A DNA stretch of 64,000 nt from Aurantimonas aggregata (GCF_010500835.1 NZ_JAAAMJ010000005.1:62001-126000), one strand, 5' to 3'. Shown: positions 41,340-51,308, counted from the stretch's first letter. The notes: a model not told the origin generated them from the letters alone. Numbers and translations are program-made.

Positions 41340-42875
41340 ATGGCAAATTACGAGAATGGCCTGCCGTTCACCCGGGAAGCCCTGCGCGCATTTCGTGCAG
41401 ATACCGCCGACGAAGCGACGGCGCTCAACGCTTTCGCCAGGCGCGCCGCGCTTCAATACCAGAACAATTTCATCACCCCGCGGCTGCTCGCGGGCGTCTG
41501 GCGCGGCATCGAGTTCGCGCTGCTGATGGGGCTCGGGCTGGTGATCTTCATCGCCTATGTCGGCTCGTCCAGCCACCTGTGGCTGTCCTACCTCATCCTC
41601 TCGGTGCTGGGCGCGGCCGCCGGTGTCATCGCGATCGGCCTCCTGGACGGCTACGATCTGGGCGTCCTCAAGGGCAGCCTGGCGCAGTTCTGGCGTGTCG
41701 CAGTCGCCTGGGCGGGGACCCTGTCGCTGCTGACCGCGGCCCTGTTCTTCGTGTTCAACGACGGCGCCCATTCCCGCGTCTGGCTCGGCACCTGGCTTGT
41801 CGCCGGCTGCGGAACACTGTTCGTCGGGCGATTCGTGCTTCGCGCCAAGATCCGCCGCTGGGCCCGCAACGGCCGCATGGAACGGCGTGCCGTCGTCGTC
41901 GGCGGCGGCAAGGGCGCCGAAGACCTGATCCGCGGGCTGGAGAGCCAGCAGGACAGCGACATCCGAATCTGCGGCATCTTCGACGACCGGGACGATGCCC
42001 GTTCGCCGCCGATCGTCGCCGGCTACCCCAAGCTCGGCAACATCCGCGAACTGGTGGAATTCGCCCGGCTGGCGCGGATCGACATGCTGATCGTGACGCT
42101 GCCGCTGTCGGCCGAGCAGCGCCTCCTTTCGCTCCTCAAGCATCTGTGGGTGCTACCGCTGGACATCCGCCTGTCGGCGCATTCGGCGCAGCTGCGGTTC
42201 CGCCCGCGCACCTATTCCTTCGTCGGCGACATCCCCCTCATCGACGTGTTCGACCAGCCGTTGGCGGACTGGGACAGGGTCGGCAAGCGCGTGTTCGACG
42301 TGATCCTGGCCAGCCTGGCGCTGGTCGCCCTCTCGCCGGTGATGCTGGTCACTGCGCTGGCGATCAGGCTCGACTCGCGCGGGCCGGTGCTGTTCCGGCA
42401 GAAGCGCCACGGATTCAACAACCAGATCGTCGAGATCTACAAGTTCCGCTCGCTCTTCCACGAGATGTCGGATCCCCTCGCCCGGCAGATCGTCACTCGG
42501 GACGACAAGCGGGTGACCCGGGTGGGCCGCTTCATCCGGAAGACATCGATCGACGAGCTGCCGCAGCTGTTCAACGTGCTGCGGGGCGAGCTCTCGCTGG
42601 TCGGGCCGCGCCCGCATGCCGTACACGCGATATCCAGCCGCAACGAAACGTTCGTGCAGATCGTCGACGGCTATTTCGGCCGCCACAAGGTCAAGCCGGG
42701 GATCACCGGCTGGGCCCAGATCAAGGGATGGCGCGGCGAGATCGACAGTCCCGAAAAGCTCGAGAAGCGTTTCGAACACGACCTCTATTACATCGAGAAC
42801 TGGTCGCTGCTGCTCGACCTCTACATTCTCGCCATGACCCCGATCAGCCTGCTGAAATCCGAATCCGCCTACTGA
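41340..42875 (+). CDS. Polyprenyl-phosphate sugar phosphotransferase (WbaP/WcaJ/PssA type)
   Basis: A 511-residue initiating transferase for exopolysaccharide, putting the first sugar phosphate on undecaprenyl phosphate. It has about four N-terminal membrane helices (residues 55-165), a CoA-binding-like Rossmann domain (RRAVVVGGGKGAEDLIRGL), a fifth membrane helix (VFDVILASLALVALSPVML) and the catalytic core with RLDSRGPVLFRQKRHGF, KFRSLFHEM, TSIDELPQLFNVLRGELSLV and KPGITGWAQIKGWRGE. The usual Asp-Glu pair is in DELPQ. The ATG at 41340 is likely. With the export lipoprotein it forms the start of an EPS locus. It overlaps the convergent cysQ-like gene by seven bases. Confidence 0.95.
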   Translation: MANYENGLPFTREALRAFRADTADEATALNAFARRAALQYQNNFITPRLLAGVWRGIEFALLMGLGLVIFIAYVGSSSHLWLSYLILSVLGAAAGVIAIGLLDGYDLGVLKGSLAQFWRVAVAWAGTLSLLTAALFFVFNDGAHSRVWLGTWLVAGCGTLFVGRFVLRAKIRRWARNGRMERRAVVVGGGKGAEDLIRGLESQQDSDIRICGIFDDRDDARSPPIVAGYPKLGNIRELVEFARLARIDMLIVTLPLSAEQRLLSLLKHLWVLPLDIRLSAHSAQLRFRPRTYSFVGDIPLIDVFDQPLADWDRVGKRVFDVILASLALVALSPVMLVTALAIRLDSRGPVLFRQKRHGFNNQIVEIYKFRSLFHEMSDPLARQIVTRDDKRVTRVGRFIRKTSIDELPQLFNVLRGELSLVGPRPHAVHAISSRNETFVQIVDGYFGRHKVKPGITGWAQIKGWRGEIDSPEKLEKRFEHDLYYIENWSLLLDLYILAMTPISLLKSESAY

Positions 42876-43684
42876 TCCGGCCCGGGCAGAATGCCGGCGC
42901 GGCGCAGCAGGGAGCGATCGCCGACGGCGATGAAATCGGGGTTGGCAAACGGGTCTTCGCCGTCGCTTCCCGTGAGGCCGTAGGCGAGCGGCATGCCGTC
43001 GACGCGAACGGTGAGCCCACCGGCAGCCCGCAGGATCGCGTCGCCTGCCGCCGTGTCCCATTGCATCGTGCGCCCGAAGCGCGGGTAGAGATCGGCCCTG
43101 CCTTCGGCCAGCAGGCAGAATTTCAGCGACGAGCCGATGGACTGCCGCTCCCCCACCACGACACGGGAAAGATAGCTTTCCGTCCGCGGTGTCAGGTGGC
43201 TGCGGCTGGCGACGACGTCGAGCGCCGACAGCGCCGCCCGGGCGGCAAGCGGGTGAACCGCATCGTCACGTTCCACGACCGGGGGAGACCCGATTCCACC
43301 ATGGAAGACCACGCCGGTCGCGGGGATCCCGACGCAGCCGAAGACCGGGATGCCGGCCTCGATCAGCGCGACATTGACCGTGTAGTCCGGCGTGCCGGCA
43401 ATGAAGCTCTTGGTGCCGTCGAGCGGATCGATCAGCAGGAAGCGGCGGCCGACCTCAGGGATATGGCCAGCGGCAAACCGCTCCTCGGCCACGATCGGGA
43501 CGTCGGAAGCTGCCTCGATGACGGCAATAATCGCCCGCTCGGCGGCTTCATCGGCTTCGGTCACCGGAGAACGGTCGGACTTGTAAGCCACCTCGCCAGC
43601 CGCCGCCGCTTGCGCGACGATCGCCGCCATGCCGGCGCGGACGGCCTCCACCATCACCGCCGGATCGATCGAAGATCTTGTCAC
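42869..43684 (-). CDS. cysQ: 3'(2'),5'-bisphosphate nucleotidase, CysQ type
   Basis: A 271-residue member of the inositol-monophosphatase superfamily. Metal-site motifs are clear: AEERFAAG, IDPLDGTKSFIAG and MQWDTAAGDAILRAAGG. The KSFIAG variant after DPLDGT is typical of CysQ, which removes 3'-phosphoadenosine 5'-phosphate made in sulfate assimilation. The GTG at 43684 with AGGAA six bases upstream is preferred to an in-frame ATG at 43774. CysQ is peripheral to the membrane in E. coli; no membrane helix here. Confidence 0.88.
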   Translation of the reverse strand: MTRSSIDPAVMVEAVRAGMAAIVAQAAAAGEVAYKSDRSPVTEADEAAERAIIAVIEAASDVPIVAEERFAAGHIPEVGRRFLLIDPLDGTKSFIAGTPDYTVNVALIEAGIPVFGCVGIPATGVVFHGGIGSPPVVERDDAVHPLAARAALSALDVVASRSHLTPRTESYLSRVVVGERQSIGSSLKFCLLAEGRADLYPRFGRTMQWDTAAGDAILRAAGGLTVRVDGMPLAYGLTGSDGEDPFANPDFIAVGDRSLLRRAGILPGPDQ

Positions 43685-44050
43685 CAGTTTCCTCTCACAC
43701 TCTCCGGCGGCGTCGGCACTGCCCTCGTGGCACAGGACCGCCGCCGTGGCATCCCGTCCGTACGGCAGGCTCAACTATGGCAGACGGTCCCGAGCCGATC
43801 CACCAGGGTCTGCACGTCGGAGTCGCCGAGGAGCGGCGCAATCAGCGTTGCCGTTGGATCGGGCACGCTAACGGCAGGCGTCGCACCGCGTAAGGCCAGA
43901 CGATTGAGGGCGATTCGGTTTTGTCGGTCTTGCAGGCGACGCAGATTCGTACGGTAGTCATCCGTGGATGCCCGGCTGCCAGCGAATGGCCATGCCATCG
44001 CGAGTCGGGCAGACCCAGTCCCACGCGGCGCCATCGACGATATTCGAGAG
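43685..44050. other. Region between cysQ and tRNA-Pro
   Basis: These 366 bases contain only a doubtful small open frame (43771-43998, minus). No promoter or repeat stands out. Confidence 0.4.
43771..43998 (-). CDS. Doubtful small ORF, 75 residues
   Basis: An ATG at 43998 opens a 75-codon frame between tRNA-Pro and cysQ, on the same strand as both. The product is hydrophilic with a plausible amphipathic helix (DDYRTNLRRLQDRQNRIALN) and no family I recognise. No ribosome site is clear. The frame stays open upstream through the tRNA gene, which argues that openness here reflects base composition. It may be nothing. Confidence 0.25.
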   Translation of the reverse strand: MAWPFAGSRASTDDYRTNLRRLQDRQNRIALNRLALRGATPAVSVPDPTATLIAPLLGDSDVQTLVDRLGTVCHS

Positions 44051-44127
44051 TGGTCGGAGCGAGAGGATTCGAACCTCCGACCCCTTGGACCCCATCCAAG
44101 TGCGCTACCAGGCTGCGCTACGCTCCG
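44051..44127 (-). tRNA. tRNA-Pro (anticodon GGG)
   Basis: A complete 77-base cloverleaf on the minus strand. The acceptor arm CGGAGCG (44127-44121) pairs with CGCTCCG (44061-44055), discriminator A, and CCA is encoded (44053-44051). The anticodon arm CTTGG/CCAAG encloses ATGGGGT, giving GGG; the T arm has GGTTCGAATCC. It reads CCC and CCU proline codons. Confidence 0.95.
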
Positions 44128-44330
44128 ACTGCCAAAAGCCCTAGAGAAAACGGGGTTCGGACGCAAGAGCCTTCCGACGATGCATGGGGCATCTACGGGT
44201 TTCCGGCATTTTCCTCTTCCGGGCAGGCGGCAGACCCGGTAACGACCTTTCGTGTCAGGGGCCGGCGGCAGCGAGGGCGCCAACGCCGTCACTTTGCCGC
44301 GGATATTGCAGGCCAACGGGGAGACGAGCC

Positions 44331-45752
44331 ATGGAAGCGCTGAAATTTGGCACCAGTGGATTGCGCGGGCTGGTCTCGGATCTCGTCGGCGGGCCGAGCT
44401 TCGCCTATGCCCTGGCGTTCCTGCGCCATGTAGCGTCGTCGGACGAGAGCGGGGCCCGGCGGGTCGTCTATCTCGGCCGCGATCTCAGGGGCAGCAGCCC
44501 GGAGATTCTCGGCGACTGCGCCGCAGCCGCGGCGGTCGCCGGCTTCGAGGCCATCGATTGCGGCGCCCTGCCCACCCCGGCCCTGGCGTTCCGATCGCTG
44601 CGGGAGGCCTGTCCGGCCATCATGGTCACCGGCAGCCATATTCCGGACGATCGCAACGGCTTGAAGTTCTACGGCCGCGACGGTGAGATCACCAAGGCGG
44701 ACGAAGCGGGGATCCTGGCGGCCTTCGCGGCAATTGGCGACACCGAGCGGAATTCGCAGGCGTTGGCCGTCCCCGAGGACGCGACGGCGCTCGACGAATA
44801 CGAGCAGCGCTATCTCGATTGCTTCCTGCCCGACGCCCTGGGCGGGTTGCGGATCGGCGTCTACCAGCACAGCTCCGTCGCCCGCGACCTGCTGATGCGA
44901 TTGCTCAAGCGGCTCGGGGCGCAGCCGACGGCGCTGGCCCGCTCCGACCGCTTCATTCCCGTCGACACCGAGGCCCATCGGCCCGAGGACGTCGCCAGCA
45001 TCGCGGAATGGACGAGCGAGGACGGCTTCGACGCGATCGTCTCCACCGATGGCGACGGCGACCGCCCGCTGATCGCCGACGAGCGCGGCACCCTGCTCAG
45101 GGGTGACCTGATCGGGCTGCTGACCGCCAGGCACCTCGATCTCACGATGATCGTCACCCCGGTCACCTCGAGCGCGTCGATCGAAAGGGCCGGCATCGCC
45201 GACCGCGTCGTGCGTACCCGGGTCGGCTCGCCCTTCGTCATCGCCGGCATGGCGGCCGCTGCGGCGGACGGCGCCGAGCGGATCGCCGGCTTCGAGGCGA
45301 ATGGCGGGTTCCTGCTCTATTCGGACGTGGTGCTCGAGGGCGTGACCTTGACTGCGTTGCCGACGCGGGACGCGGTGCTGCCCATGATCGCCGTGCTCGC
45401 CGAGGCACGCGAGCGCGGCAAGAAGCTGAGCGAACTGGTAAGCGAACTCGACGCCGGCCATGCTGCGGCCCACAGGCTGGCCAATGTCCCCGGCGAGCGC
45501 AGCGCGGCATTCCTGACGCGCCTGTCCGGCGACGAAAACTTCCGACACGAGTATTTCGCGCCGGTCGGAACGGTGGCCGGCATCGACACGATCGACGGCG
45601 TCCGGACGCTCCTTGCCGACGGCAGTTCCATCCATTACCGCGCCTCCGGCAATGCGCCCGAACTGCGCTGCTATGTCGAGGCCGGCACCGAGGCCGAAGC
45701 GGCGCGGCTGCTGGCGTGGGGCCTGAAGCAAGCCGGCGCCGAAATCGGCTGA
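44331..45752 (+). CDS. Phosphohexomutase (phosphomannomutase/phosphoglucomutase-like)
   Basis: A 473-residue alpha-D-phosphohexomutase. The four domains show KFGTSGLRGLVSD, the phosphoserine loop MVTGSHIPDDRNGLKFY, the metal loop STDGDGDRPLIADERG, the sugar loop GFEANGGFLLYSD and the phosphate-binding RASGNAPELR. The serine loop is TGSHIP rather than the common TASHNP, a variant I associate with NoeK/ManB-like rhizobial enzymes; the serine itself is kept. It should interconvert hexose 6- and 1-phosphate for nucleotide-sugar synthesis and stands next to galE. The ATG at 44331 starts directly at the first conserved motif. Confidence 0.9.
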   Translation: MEALKFGTSGLRGLVSDLVGGPSFAYALAFLRHVASSDESGARRVVYLGRDLRGSSPEILGDCAAAAAVAGFEAIDCGALPTPALAFRSLREACPAIMVTGSHIPDDRNGLKFYGRDGEITKADEAGILAAFAAIGDTERNSQALAVPEDATALDEYEQRYLDCFLPDALGGLRIGVYQHSSVARDLLMRLLKRLGAQPTALARSDRFIPVDTEAHRPEDVASIAEWTSEDGFDAIVSTDGDGDRPLIADERGTLLRGDLIGLLTARHLDLTMIVTPVTSSASIERAGIADRVVRTRVGSPFVIAGMAAAAADGAERIAGFEANGGFLLYSDVVLEGVTLTALPTRDAVLPMIAVLAEARERGKKLSELVSELDAGHAAAHRLANVPGERSAAFLTRLSGDENFRHEYFAPVGTVAGIDTIDGVRTLLADGSSIHYRASGNAPELRCYVEAGTEAEAARLLAWGLKQAGAEIG

Positions 45753-45877
45753 TCGCGTCGGGATCTGACGTGCGAACGTCGTGCTCCGGGACCGGCTTCG
45801 CGGCGACCGGCCTCAGGGCTATGGTAGGCATGTCGCTTGCCCATCCAGCGACAACGGTACGAGTTTAGGAATCACGA

Positions 45878-46900
45878 ATGGCGGTCATGGTCACCGGCGG
45901 CGCCGGCTATATCGGCAGCCACATGGCGTGGAAACTCGTCGAGGCGGGCGAGAAGGTGGTCGTGGTCGATCGGTTGAGCACGGGCTTCGAATGGGCCGTG
46001 CCGGCGGAGGCCGAGCTGGTCGTTGCCGACATTGCCGATCAGGACCGGATCGAGAGGGCGATGCGCGAGCACGGCGTGGATGCCGTCATCCATTTCGCGG
46101 GTTCGATCATCGTGCCGGAATCGGTCCTCGACCCCCTCGCCTATTATCGCAACAACACGGTCGCGTCCCGTAGCCTCATCGAGAGCGCGGTGCGGTCCGG
46201 CGTTTCGAATTTCATCTTCTCATCGACCGCGGCGGTATACGGCAGTCCGTCGGAAATCCCGGTCCGGGAAGGTGCCGCGCTCGCGCCGGAATCGCCCTAC
46301 GGCACGTCGAAGCTGATGACCGAGATGATGCTGCGCGACACGGCGGCGGCCCACGACCTGCGCTATGCGGCGCTGCGCTATTTCAACGTCGCCGGGGCCG
46401 ACCCCGAGGGCCGCAGCGGCCAATCGACCGAGAGCGCGACACATCTGGTCAAGGTCGCGGCGGAGGCCGCGACGGGCAAGCGGGATCACCTCTCGGTCTT
46501 CGGCACCGATTATCCGACCCCGGACGGCACCTGCATCCGCGACTACATCCATGTCAGCGACCTGGTCGACGCCCATTACCTCGCGCTTCGGCGCCTGCGT
46601 GCCGGCGGCGGCAACCTCGTGGCCAATTGCGGCTACGGGAGGGGCTATTCGGTGCTCGAGGTGATTAATGCGGTGAAGCGCGTCGCCGGCCATGACTTCG
46701 AGGTCAGGCGCGAAGAACGCCGGCCAGGCGATCCGGTGGCGATCGTCGCCAACGCCGACCTCGCCCGCCGCGAACTCGGCTGGTCGCCCCGTTTCGACGA
46801 CCTGGAGACGATCGTGGCGCATGCGCTGCGCTGGGAAGAGATCCTACGAACCCGCAACACGACGCACCCGATGCGGCGGGGCAACGTCGTCGCCGGCTGA
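45878..46900 (+). CDS. galE: UDP-glucose 4-epimerase
   Basis: GalE interconverts UDP-glucose and UDP-galactose; in rhizobia the same enzyme (ExoB) supplies galactose to exopolysaccharide and LPS. The 340-residue SDR has VTGGAGYIGSHMAWKL, FAGSIIVPESV, the catalytic SSTAAVYG and SPYGTSKLMTEMML (Tyr and Lys), RYFNVAGADPEG and CIRDYIHVSDLVDAH. It follows the phosphohexomutase gene by 125 bases on the same strand. No galactose-catabolism genes are nearby, so a biosynthetic role fits best. Confidence 0.96.
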   Translation: MAVMVTGGAGYIGSHMAWKLVEAGEKVVVVDRLSTGFEWAVPAEAELVVADIADQDRIERAMREHGVDAVIHFAGSIIVPESVLDPLAYYRNNTVASRSLIESAVRSGVSNFIFSSTAAVYGSPSEIPVREGAALAPESPYGTSKLMTEMMLRDTAAAHDLRYAALRYFNVAGADPEGRSGQSTESATHLVKVAAEAATGKRDHLSVFGTDYPTPDGTCIRDYIHVSDLVDAHYLALRRLRAGGGNLVANCGYGRGYSVLEVINAVKRVAGHDFEVRREERRPGDPVAIVANADLARRELGWSPRFDDLETIVAHALRWEEILRTRNTTHPMRRGNVVAG

Positions 46901-46942
46901 ATGGCTTCTGCCGGAGCCTTGGACCGGAGGCGGAACTGATGC

Positions 46943-47521
46943 CTAGCGAACCTGGTCGAGCAGGCGCTTGCACTCCAGCAACTGGATGACGACGTCGTCG
47001 AGCGCCTTTGCCGCCTCGCGGGTCAGCCCCGACGATGGTGCCTGGGCGGCCGGGTCGCGCCGCAGCAGCCCCGCGAAGGACTTCGACGGCTTGCGCTCCG
47101 CCTCGACGCCCGGGTCCACTGCCGCCATCTGCCGAGGCTCCGCCGCGATGATGTCGATGTCGTCGAGGTGCACCTCGCCGGGTGCCGCGTCAGTTGGTGC
47201 GGGCGCCGCGCTGCGCCCCGCCTGGATCTGCTCGATCGCGCCGGTATCGCCAGAGCCGATGGCCACGACGAAGCGGTGGCCATTCTCCTTCAATATCCGC
47301 TGGACGCCCTTGATGGTGAAGCCCTTGACGTAGAGCAGGTAGCGGATCCCCCGCAGCAGCTCGACATCGTCAGGGCGATAATAGCGACGGCCGCCGCCGC
47401 GCTTCATGGGCTTGATCTGCGGAAAACGCGTCTCCCAGAACCGCAGCACGTGCTGCGGCAGGTCGAGATCGTCCGCGACCTCGCTGATCGTGCGGAAGGC
47501 GTCGACGCTCTTGTCGGTCAT
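46943..47521 (-). CDS. MerR-family transcriptional regulator
   Basis: A 192-residue MerR-type protein found next to ihfA in many alphaproteobacteria. The N-terminal winged helix ([51 protein letters not shown]) fills residues 8-83; the rest is a low-complexity linker and a short C-terminal helix with no effector-binding cysteines. Target genes are unknown. It lies 26 bases after ihfA. Confidence 0.93.
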   Translation of the reverse strand: MTDKSVDAFRTISEVADDLDLPQHVLRFWETRFPQIKPMKRGGGRRYYRPDDVELLRGIRYLLYVKGFTIKGVQRILKENGHRFVVAIGSGDTGAIEQIQAGRSAAPAPTDAAPGEVHLDDIDIIAAEPRQMAAVDPGVEAERKPSKSFAGLLRRDPAAQAPSSGLTREAAKALDDVVIQLLECKRLLDQVR

Positions 47522-47547
47522 CGGCGGTGCGTCCGTGGCTGCACGCG

Positions 47548-47886
47548 CTATTCCGCGGCCTTCAGGACTTCAAGATCGTCGCGCCGCTCGCCGTGCGCTT
47601 CCAGGATACGATCCTTGAGGACGTTGGACGGCTTGAACACCGCGACCCGGCGGGGCGAGATCGGCACTTCCTCACCGGTCTTCGGATTGCGCCCGACGCG
47701 CTCGTTCTTGTCGCGGACGAGGAAGGATCCGAAGGACGATATCTTCACCGACTCGCCGGCTGCGATGGTCGTACACATCTCCTCCAGCACCATTTCGACG
47801 AGCTGAGCCGATTCGGTCCGGGACAGGCCGATCCTGCGAAATACCGCCTCTGCAAGATCTGCTCTGGTGAGAGTTCTTTCTCCCAT
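47548..47886 (-). CDS. ihfA: Integration host factor alpha subunit
   Basis: A 112-residue nucleoid protein of the HU/IHF family that bends DNA as IhfA-IhfB. The helices ([20 protein letters not shown]) and the DNA-contacting beta arm ([20 protein letters not shown], proline at the tip) are clear. The C-terminal tail of about 15 residues is longer than in E. coli. The ATG at 47886 is set by the family start; the order merR-ihfA-fabH-plsX is conserved. Confidence 0.96.
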   Translation of the reverse strand: MGERTLTRADLAEAVFRRIGLSRTESAQLVEMVLEEMCTTIAAGESVKISSFGSFLVRDKNERVGRNPKTGEEVPISPRRVAVFKPSNVLKDRILEAHGERRDDLEVLKAAE

Positions 47887-47994
47887 GCGTTTCCCCCTGA
47901 TTGCCCGGACGTCCCCGGAGCTCAACGTTGTGCCGTCATCGCCGTAAGTCACGAGATAGTCTGACGAAACGACAGTCGAATCAAGATACGATAT

Positions 47995-48975
47995 TCACCA
48001 GCGGACCAGAACGGCGCCCCAGGTGAAACCGCCGCCCATCGCTTCGAGCAGGACCAGATCGCCGCTCTTGATGCGGCCATCGCGCACCGCCACGTCGAGC
48101 GCGAGCGGGATCGAGGCGGCGGACGTGTTTCCGTGGCCCTCGACCGTGATGATCACCTTCTCCGCGGCGATGCCGAGCTTCTTGGCGGAAGCGTCGATGA
48201 TGCGCCGGTTGGCCTGGTGAGGCACGAACCAGTCGACATCGTCGGGTCCGATCCCCGCAGCTGTAAAGGACTCCTCGATGACGTCGGTGATCATGCCGAC
48301 GGCGTGCTTGAAGACCTCGCGCCCTTCCATCCGCAGCTTGCCGACCGTGCCGGTGGTGGAAGGCCCGCCATCGACATACAGCTTGGACTGGTGCGCTCCG
48401 TCGGACCGCAGCCGCGAGACGAGGACGCCGCGCGGTTCTTCCGTATCGCCCGCCTCGACCGCTTCGAGCACGACGGCGCCCGCGCCGTCGCCGAACAGCA
48501 CGCAGGTGGAGCGGTCCTGCCAGTCGAGAATGCGCGAGAAGGTCTCGGCGCCGACGATCAGCGCGCGCCGGGCCATGCCACTCTTCAGGTAGAGGTCCGC
48601 CGTCGTCAGGGCATAGACGAAGCCACTGCACACAGCCTGGATGTCGAAGGCGAAACCGTGGGCGATCCCGAGTTGCGCCTGCAGTTGCACGGCTGAGGCC
48701 GGAAAGGTGTTGTTTGGCGTCGCGGTCGCGAGCACGATCAGGTCGATATCGTCAGGCGTCAGGCCGGCCGCGTCGAGGGCCCGGCGGGAGGCTGTATCGG
48801 CCAGCGAGACGGTGGTTTCGCCCTCCCCGGCGATGTGGCGCGACGCGATCCCTGTGCGCTGGCGGATCCACTCGTCGGAGGTCTCGACGATGCCCTCGAA
48901 ATCCTGGTTCCACATGATCCGCTCAGGCAGGCAGGATCCGGTCCCGCGCACCACGGACATCAGTCGTGACGTCAT
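47995..48975 (-). CDS. fabH: 3-oxoacyl-ACP synthase III
   Basis: FabH starts fatty acid synthesis by condensing acetyl-CoA with malonyl-ACP. The 326-residue thiolase-fold enzyme has the triad: Cys116 in [12 protein letters not shown], the histidine in [11 protein letters not shown] and the asparagine in [15 protein letters not shown]. The ATG at 48975 overlaps the plsX stop (ATGA), showing coupling; an ATG at 48960 is an alternative. Confidence 0.97.
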   Translation of the reverse strand: MTSRLMSVVRGTGSCLPERIMWNQDFEGIVETSDEWIRQRTGIASRHIAGEGETTVSLADTASRRALDAAGLTPDDIDLIVLATATPNNTFPASAVQLQAQLGIAHGFAFDIQAVCSGFVYALTTADLYLKSGMARRALIVGAETFSRILDWQDRSTCVLFGDGAGAVVLEAVEAGDTEEPRGVLVSRLRSDGAHQSKLYVDGGPSTTGTVGKLRMEGREVFKHAVGMITDVIEESFTAAGIGPDDVDWFVPHQANRRIIDASAKKLGIAAEKVIITVEGHGNTSAASIPLALDVAVRDGRIKSGDLVLLEAMGGGFTWGAVLVRW

Positions 48976-50039
48976 TGCATGCTTTCCGCGATATCTGTCG
49001 TTTCGCCTGACAGGCGATGGAAGCGGTCGAGATCGGCCTCGATCTTCTCCCGCAGCCCGTTGCGCGCCATGGCGTGGGCGAGGTCGATAGCGGCGGCGAT
49101 GCCTTCCGGGCTAGCGCCGCCATGGCTCTTGATGACGATGCCGTTGAGGCCGAGGAACACGCCGCCATTCACCTTGCTCGGGTCCATCTTGTCCCGCAGC
49201 CGATCGAACGCGCTCCTGGCCAGGAGGTAGCCCGCCTTCGCCAGCCATGTCCGCGACATCGCCGCCTTCAGATAGGCGGCGATCTGGCGGGCGGTCCCCT
49301 CGGCTGTCTTCAGCGCGATGTTGCCGACGAAGCCTTCCGTCACCACCACGTCGACGATGCCCTGGCCAAGATCGTTGCCTTCGACGAAGCCGCGATAGTC
49401 GATGCCCGGGATCGGCATTTCCTTGAGCAGCCGGCCCGCCTCGCGGATATCGTCCTGGCCCTTGACCTCCTCGACGCCGATATTGAGCAGCCCGACGGTC
49501 GGGCGCTCGAGACCGAAGAGCGCCCGCGCCATGGCGCCGCCCATCATCGAGAAGTCGATCAGCTGCTGCGCGTCGGCGCCGATGGTCGCGCCGACGTCGA
49601 GGACGATGCTCTCGCCCTTCAGCGTCGGCCAGATCGCGGCGATTGCCGGGCGCTCGATATTCGCCATGGTGCGCAGGCAGAACTTCGCCATCGCCATCAG
49701 CGCGCCGGTGTTGCCGGCCGAGACGGCGACGTCCGCCTCGCCGGTCTTCACCGCGTCGATGGCGCGCCACATCGACGATTTGTACCGGCCCTGGCGCAGC
49801 GCCTGCGAGGGCTTTTCGTCCATGCGGATGGAGATATCGCAGTGATGGAAGACGGAGGCCGCCGCGAGTTCCGGATGCGCATCCAGAACAGGCTGGACCA
49901 CATCGCTTTCGCCGAACAGTACGAAGCGGGTATCCGGGTGCCGCTTGAGCGCGATCGCGGCTCCCGCCAGAACCACCGCCGGCCCGTGATCGCCGCCCAT
50001 GGCGTCGATCGAGATCGTGATGCCGGTGCTTGCAGTCAA
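48972..50039 (-). CDS. plsX: Phosphate acyltransferase PlsX
   Basis: PlsX turns acyl-ACP into acyl phosphate, the donor for PlsY in phospholipid synthesis; it is a peripheral membrane enzyme. The 355-residue product has [48 protein letters not shown] and [20 protein letters not shown] at 50039, about eight residues before the first motif, is the likely start; the open frame upstream lacks similarity. It overlaps fabH downstream. Confidence 0.95.
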   Translation of the reverse strand: MTASTGITISIDAMGGDHGPAVVLAGAAIALKRHPDTRFVLFGESDVVQPVLDAHPELAAASVFHHCDISIRMDEKPSQALRQGRYKSSMWRAIDAVKTGEADVAVSAGNTGALMAMAKFCLRTMANIERPAIAAIWPTLKGESIVLDVGATIGADAQQLIDFSMMGGAMARALFGLERPTVGLLNIGVEEVKGQDDIREAGRLLKEMPIPGIDYRGFVEGNDLGQGIVDVVVTEGFVGNIALKTAEGTARQIAAYLKAAMSRTWLAKAGYLLARSAFDRLRDKMDPSKVNGGVFLGLNGIVIKSHGGASPEGIAAAIDLAHAMARNGLREKIEADLDRFHRLSGETTDIAESMQ

Positions 50040-50124
50040 ATGATTCTCGCTTTCCCGCGCTGCCGCAACGCGGCGCGGCGCGAAGATATCCGTTTGCGCG
50101 GGAACGGCAACCGCCGATCGTCGG

Positions 50125-50703
50125 TCATTTGTTGCCCTTGTCGTCGGGCGCGACGAGCGAGGAAAGCGCGCCGAAGGCGGAGCGTCGGCCCGCATCAGGA
50201 TCCGGATCGGTGTCGACTTCGTCGAAGGCTTCACCCTCGGCGCGAGGATAGGGATCGAGTGCCAACACCAGAGCCTCGGCGATATAGGGACCGAGATCGA
50301 TGCGATCGCCCTGGAAGACTTCCGGCGGATCGTCGCCCTCGGGGTCGATGTGCAACTCGTGCTCGCTGGGTGCCGCGATGCGGGCGAGCTTCGAGCCCTC
50401 CGGCACGAAAACGGCCCTGAAGGCCTCGTCGATCGCCCGGTCGAGCGGCTCGAGGCTGACGACGCTTTCCTGCTGCACCCGGGCGACGATCGAGCCCTCG
50501 ACGCGCACCCCGTCGCGGCGCCACGGCGTCGCGCGCAGGTCGACCTTGAGGGACCCGACCGCGACGATACCCAGCTGCCGCGCGAGCGCTGCACGTTCCC
50601 GCTCATCCGCCTCGAAGCGGACCGCCATGCCGTCGCGGGGCAGCTTGACCGCCGAGATCTCGTAGCGAAGGGCCACCCCGTCGTCGTTGTCTGCGCGGTT
50701 CAT
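50125..50703 (-). CDS. DUF177 (YceD-like) protein
   Basis: A 192-residue member of DUF177. In other bacteria YceD lies before rpmF-plsX-fabH and has been linked with 23S rRNA processing; in alphaproteobacteria rpmF is elsewhere, as here. The middle part has the family pattern with [18 protein letters not shown] and the acidic [19 protein letters not shown]. The usual C-terminal zinc cysteines are missing. Its ATG overlaps the stop of the chaperone gene (ATGA). Confidence 0.88.
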   Translation of the reverse strand: MNRADNDDGVALRYEISAVKLPRDGMAVRFEADERERAALARQLGIVAVGSLKVDLRATPWRRDGVRVEGSIVARVQQESVVSLEPLDRAIDEAFRAVFVPEGSKLARIAAPSEHELHIDPEGDDPPEVFQGDRIDLGPYIAEALVLALDPYPRAEGEAFDEVDTDPDPDAGRRSAFGALSSLVAPDDKGNK

Positions 50704-51230
50704 GTCGCTTCCCTCATCTCCAGTCGTCCGGCAAGAATCGCCGCCGCCGGCACTGCCTCGAGACAGTTGCCGGTCTCCCTCATGTAGGCGGCAAGTCGCT
50801 GTGGCGCACCCTCCCCGGCGTCAGGTGCGACGGCGCGGGGCCGAAGCGCCTCGGCGAGACGGCCGCTCCCCGGCTCGGCGTCCATGGCCGGATCGTAGGC
50901 CTTGACCCGCTCGTAGAAGATTCCCGCCAGCTTGCGCATGCGCTTGGGCACCGACTGGTCGCCAACGCCGAGTTCGCGGATCGAGCGGTCGACGTCGGCG
51001 ATGAAGCGATCGACCACGTCCTGCGCCACCGGGCGAAGCGCTTTGTCTTCGCGGCAGCGGCGGAGGAACAGGAAGACGTGGATCGACAGCGCCTCGAAAC
51101 GGCCCATGACGGTGTCCGGAATGCCTGCATCTTCATAGAGATGCGGCTGACGCGCGCGTTCGACGAGATCGACGTAGATCGCGTCGATGATCTCGCGATT
51201 TCGGCGGCCGGCTCGCAATCGTTGGAACAT
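50700..51230 (-). CDS. Ubiquinol-cytochrome c chaperone family protein (CBP3/UQCC1-like)
   Basis: A 176-residue protein of the ubiquinol-cytochrome c chaperone family, whose mitochondrial members (Cbp3/UQCC1) help assemble cytochrome b of complex III. Seen: ARQPHLYEDAGIPDTVMGRFE, LHVFLFLRR-like helix (IHVFLFLRRC), DRSIRELGVGDQSVPKRMRK and FYERVKAYD. The ATG at 51230 is preferred to a start 12 codons upstream. It is the first gene of the plsX-fabH run and divergent from bamE. Function in this bacterium is inferred. Confidence 0.88.
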   Translation of the reverse strand: MFQRLRAGRRNREIIDAIYVDLVERARQPHLYEDAGIPDTVMGRFEALSIHVFLFLRRCREDKALRPVAQDVVDRFIADVDRSIRELGVGDQSVPKRMRKLAGIFYERVKAYDPAMDAEPGSGRLAEALRPRAVAPDAGEGAPQRLAAYMRETGNCLEAVPAAAILAGRLEMREAT

Positions 51231-51279
51231 GATGGAATGCCTCGTCTCTGCGGCAGGCGGTGCCACAGGCTTGCGTCGA

Positions 51280-51308
51280 TTGCAACGCCGCCAAAGGTGC
51301 TTTACCTA
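51280..51308 (+). promoter_or_regulatory. Candidate bamE promoter
   Basis: TTGCAA (51280-51285), 17 bases, TACCTA (51303-51308), in the 188-base divergent gap. A moderate sigma-70-type match. Confidence 0.35.

Noticed and set aside
43842-44099. Minus-strand frame containing VQGVGGSNPLAP
   Set aside because: This is translation of the tRNA-Pro gene, a common false protein.
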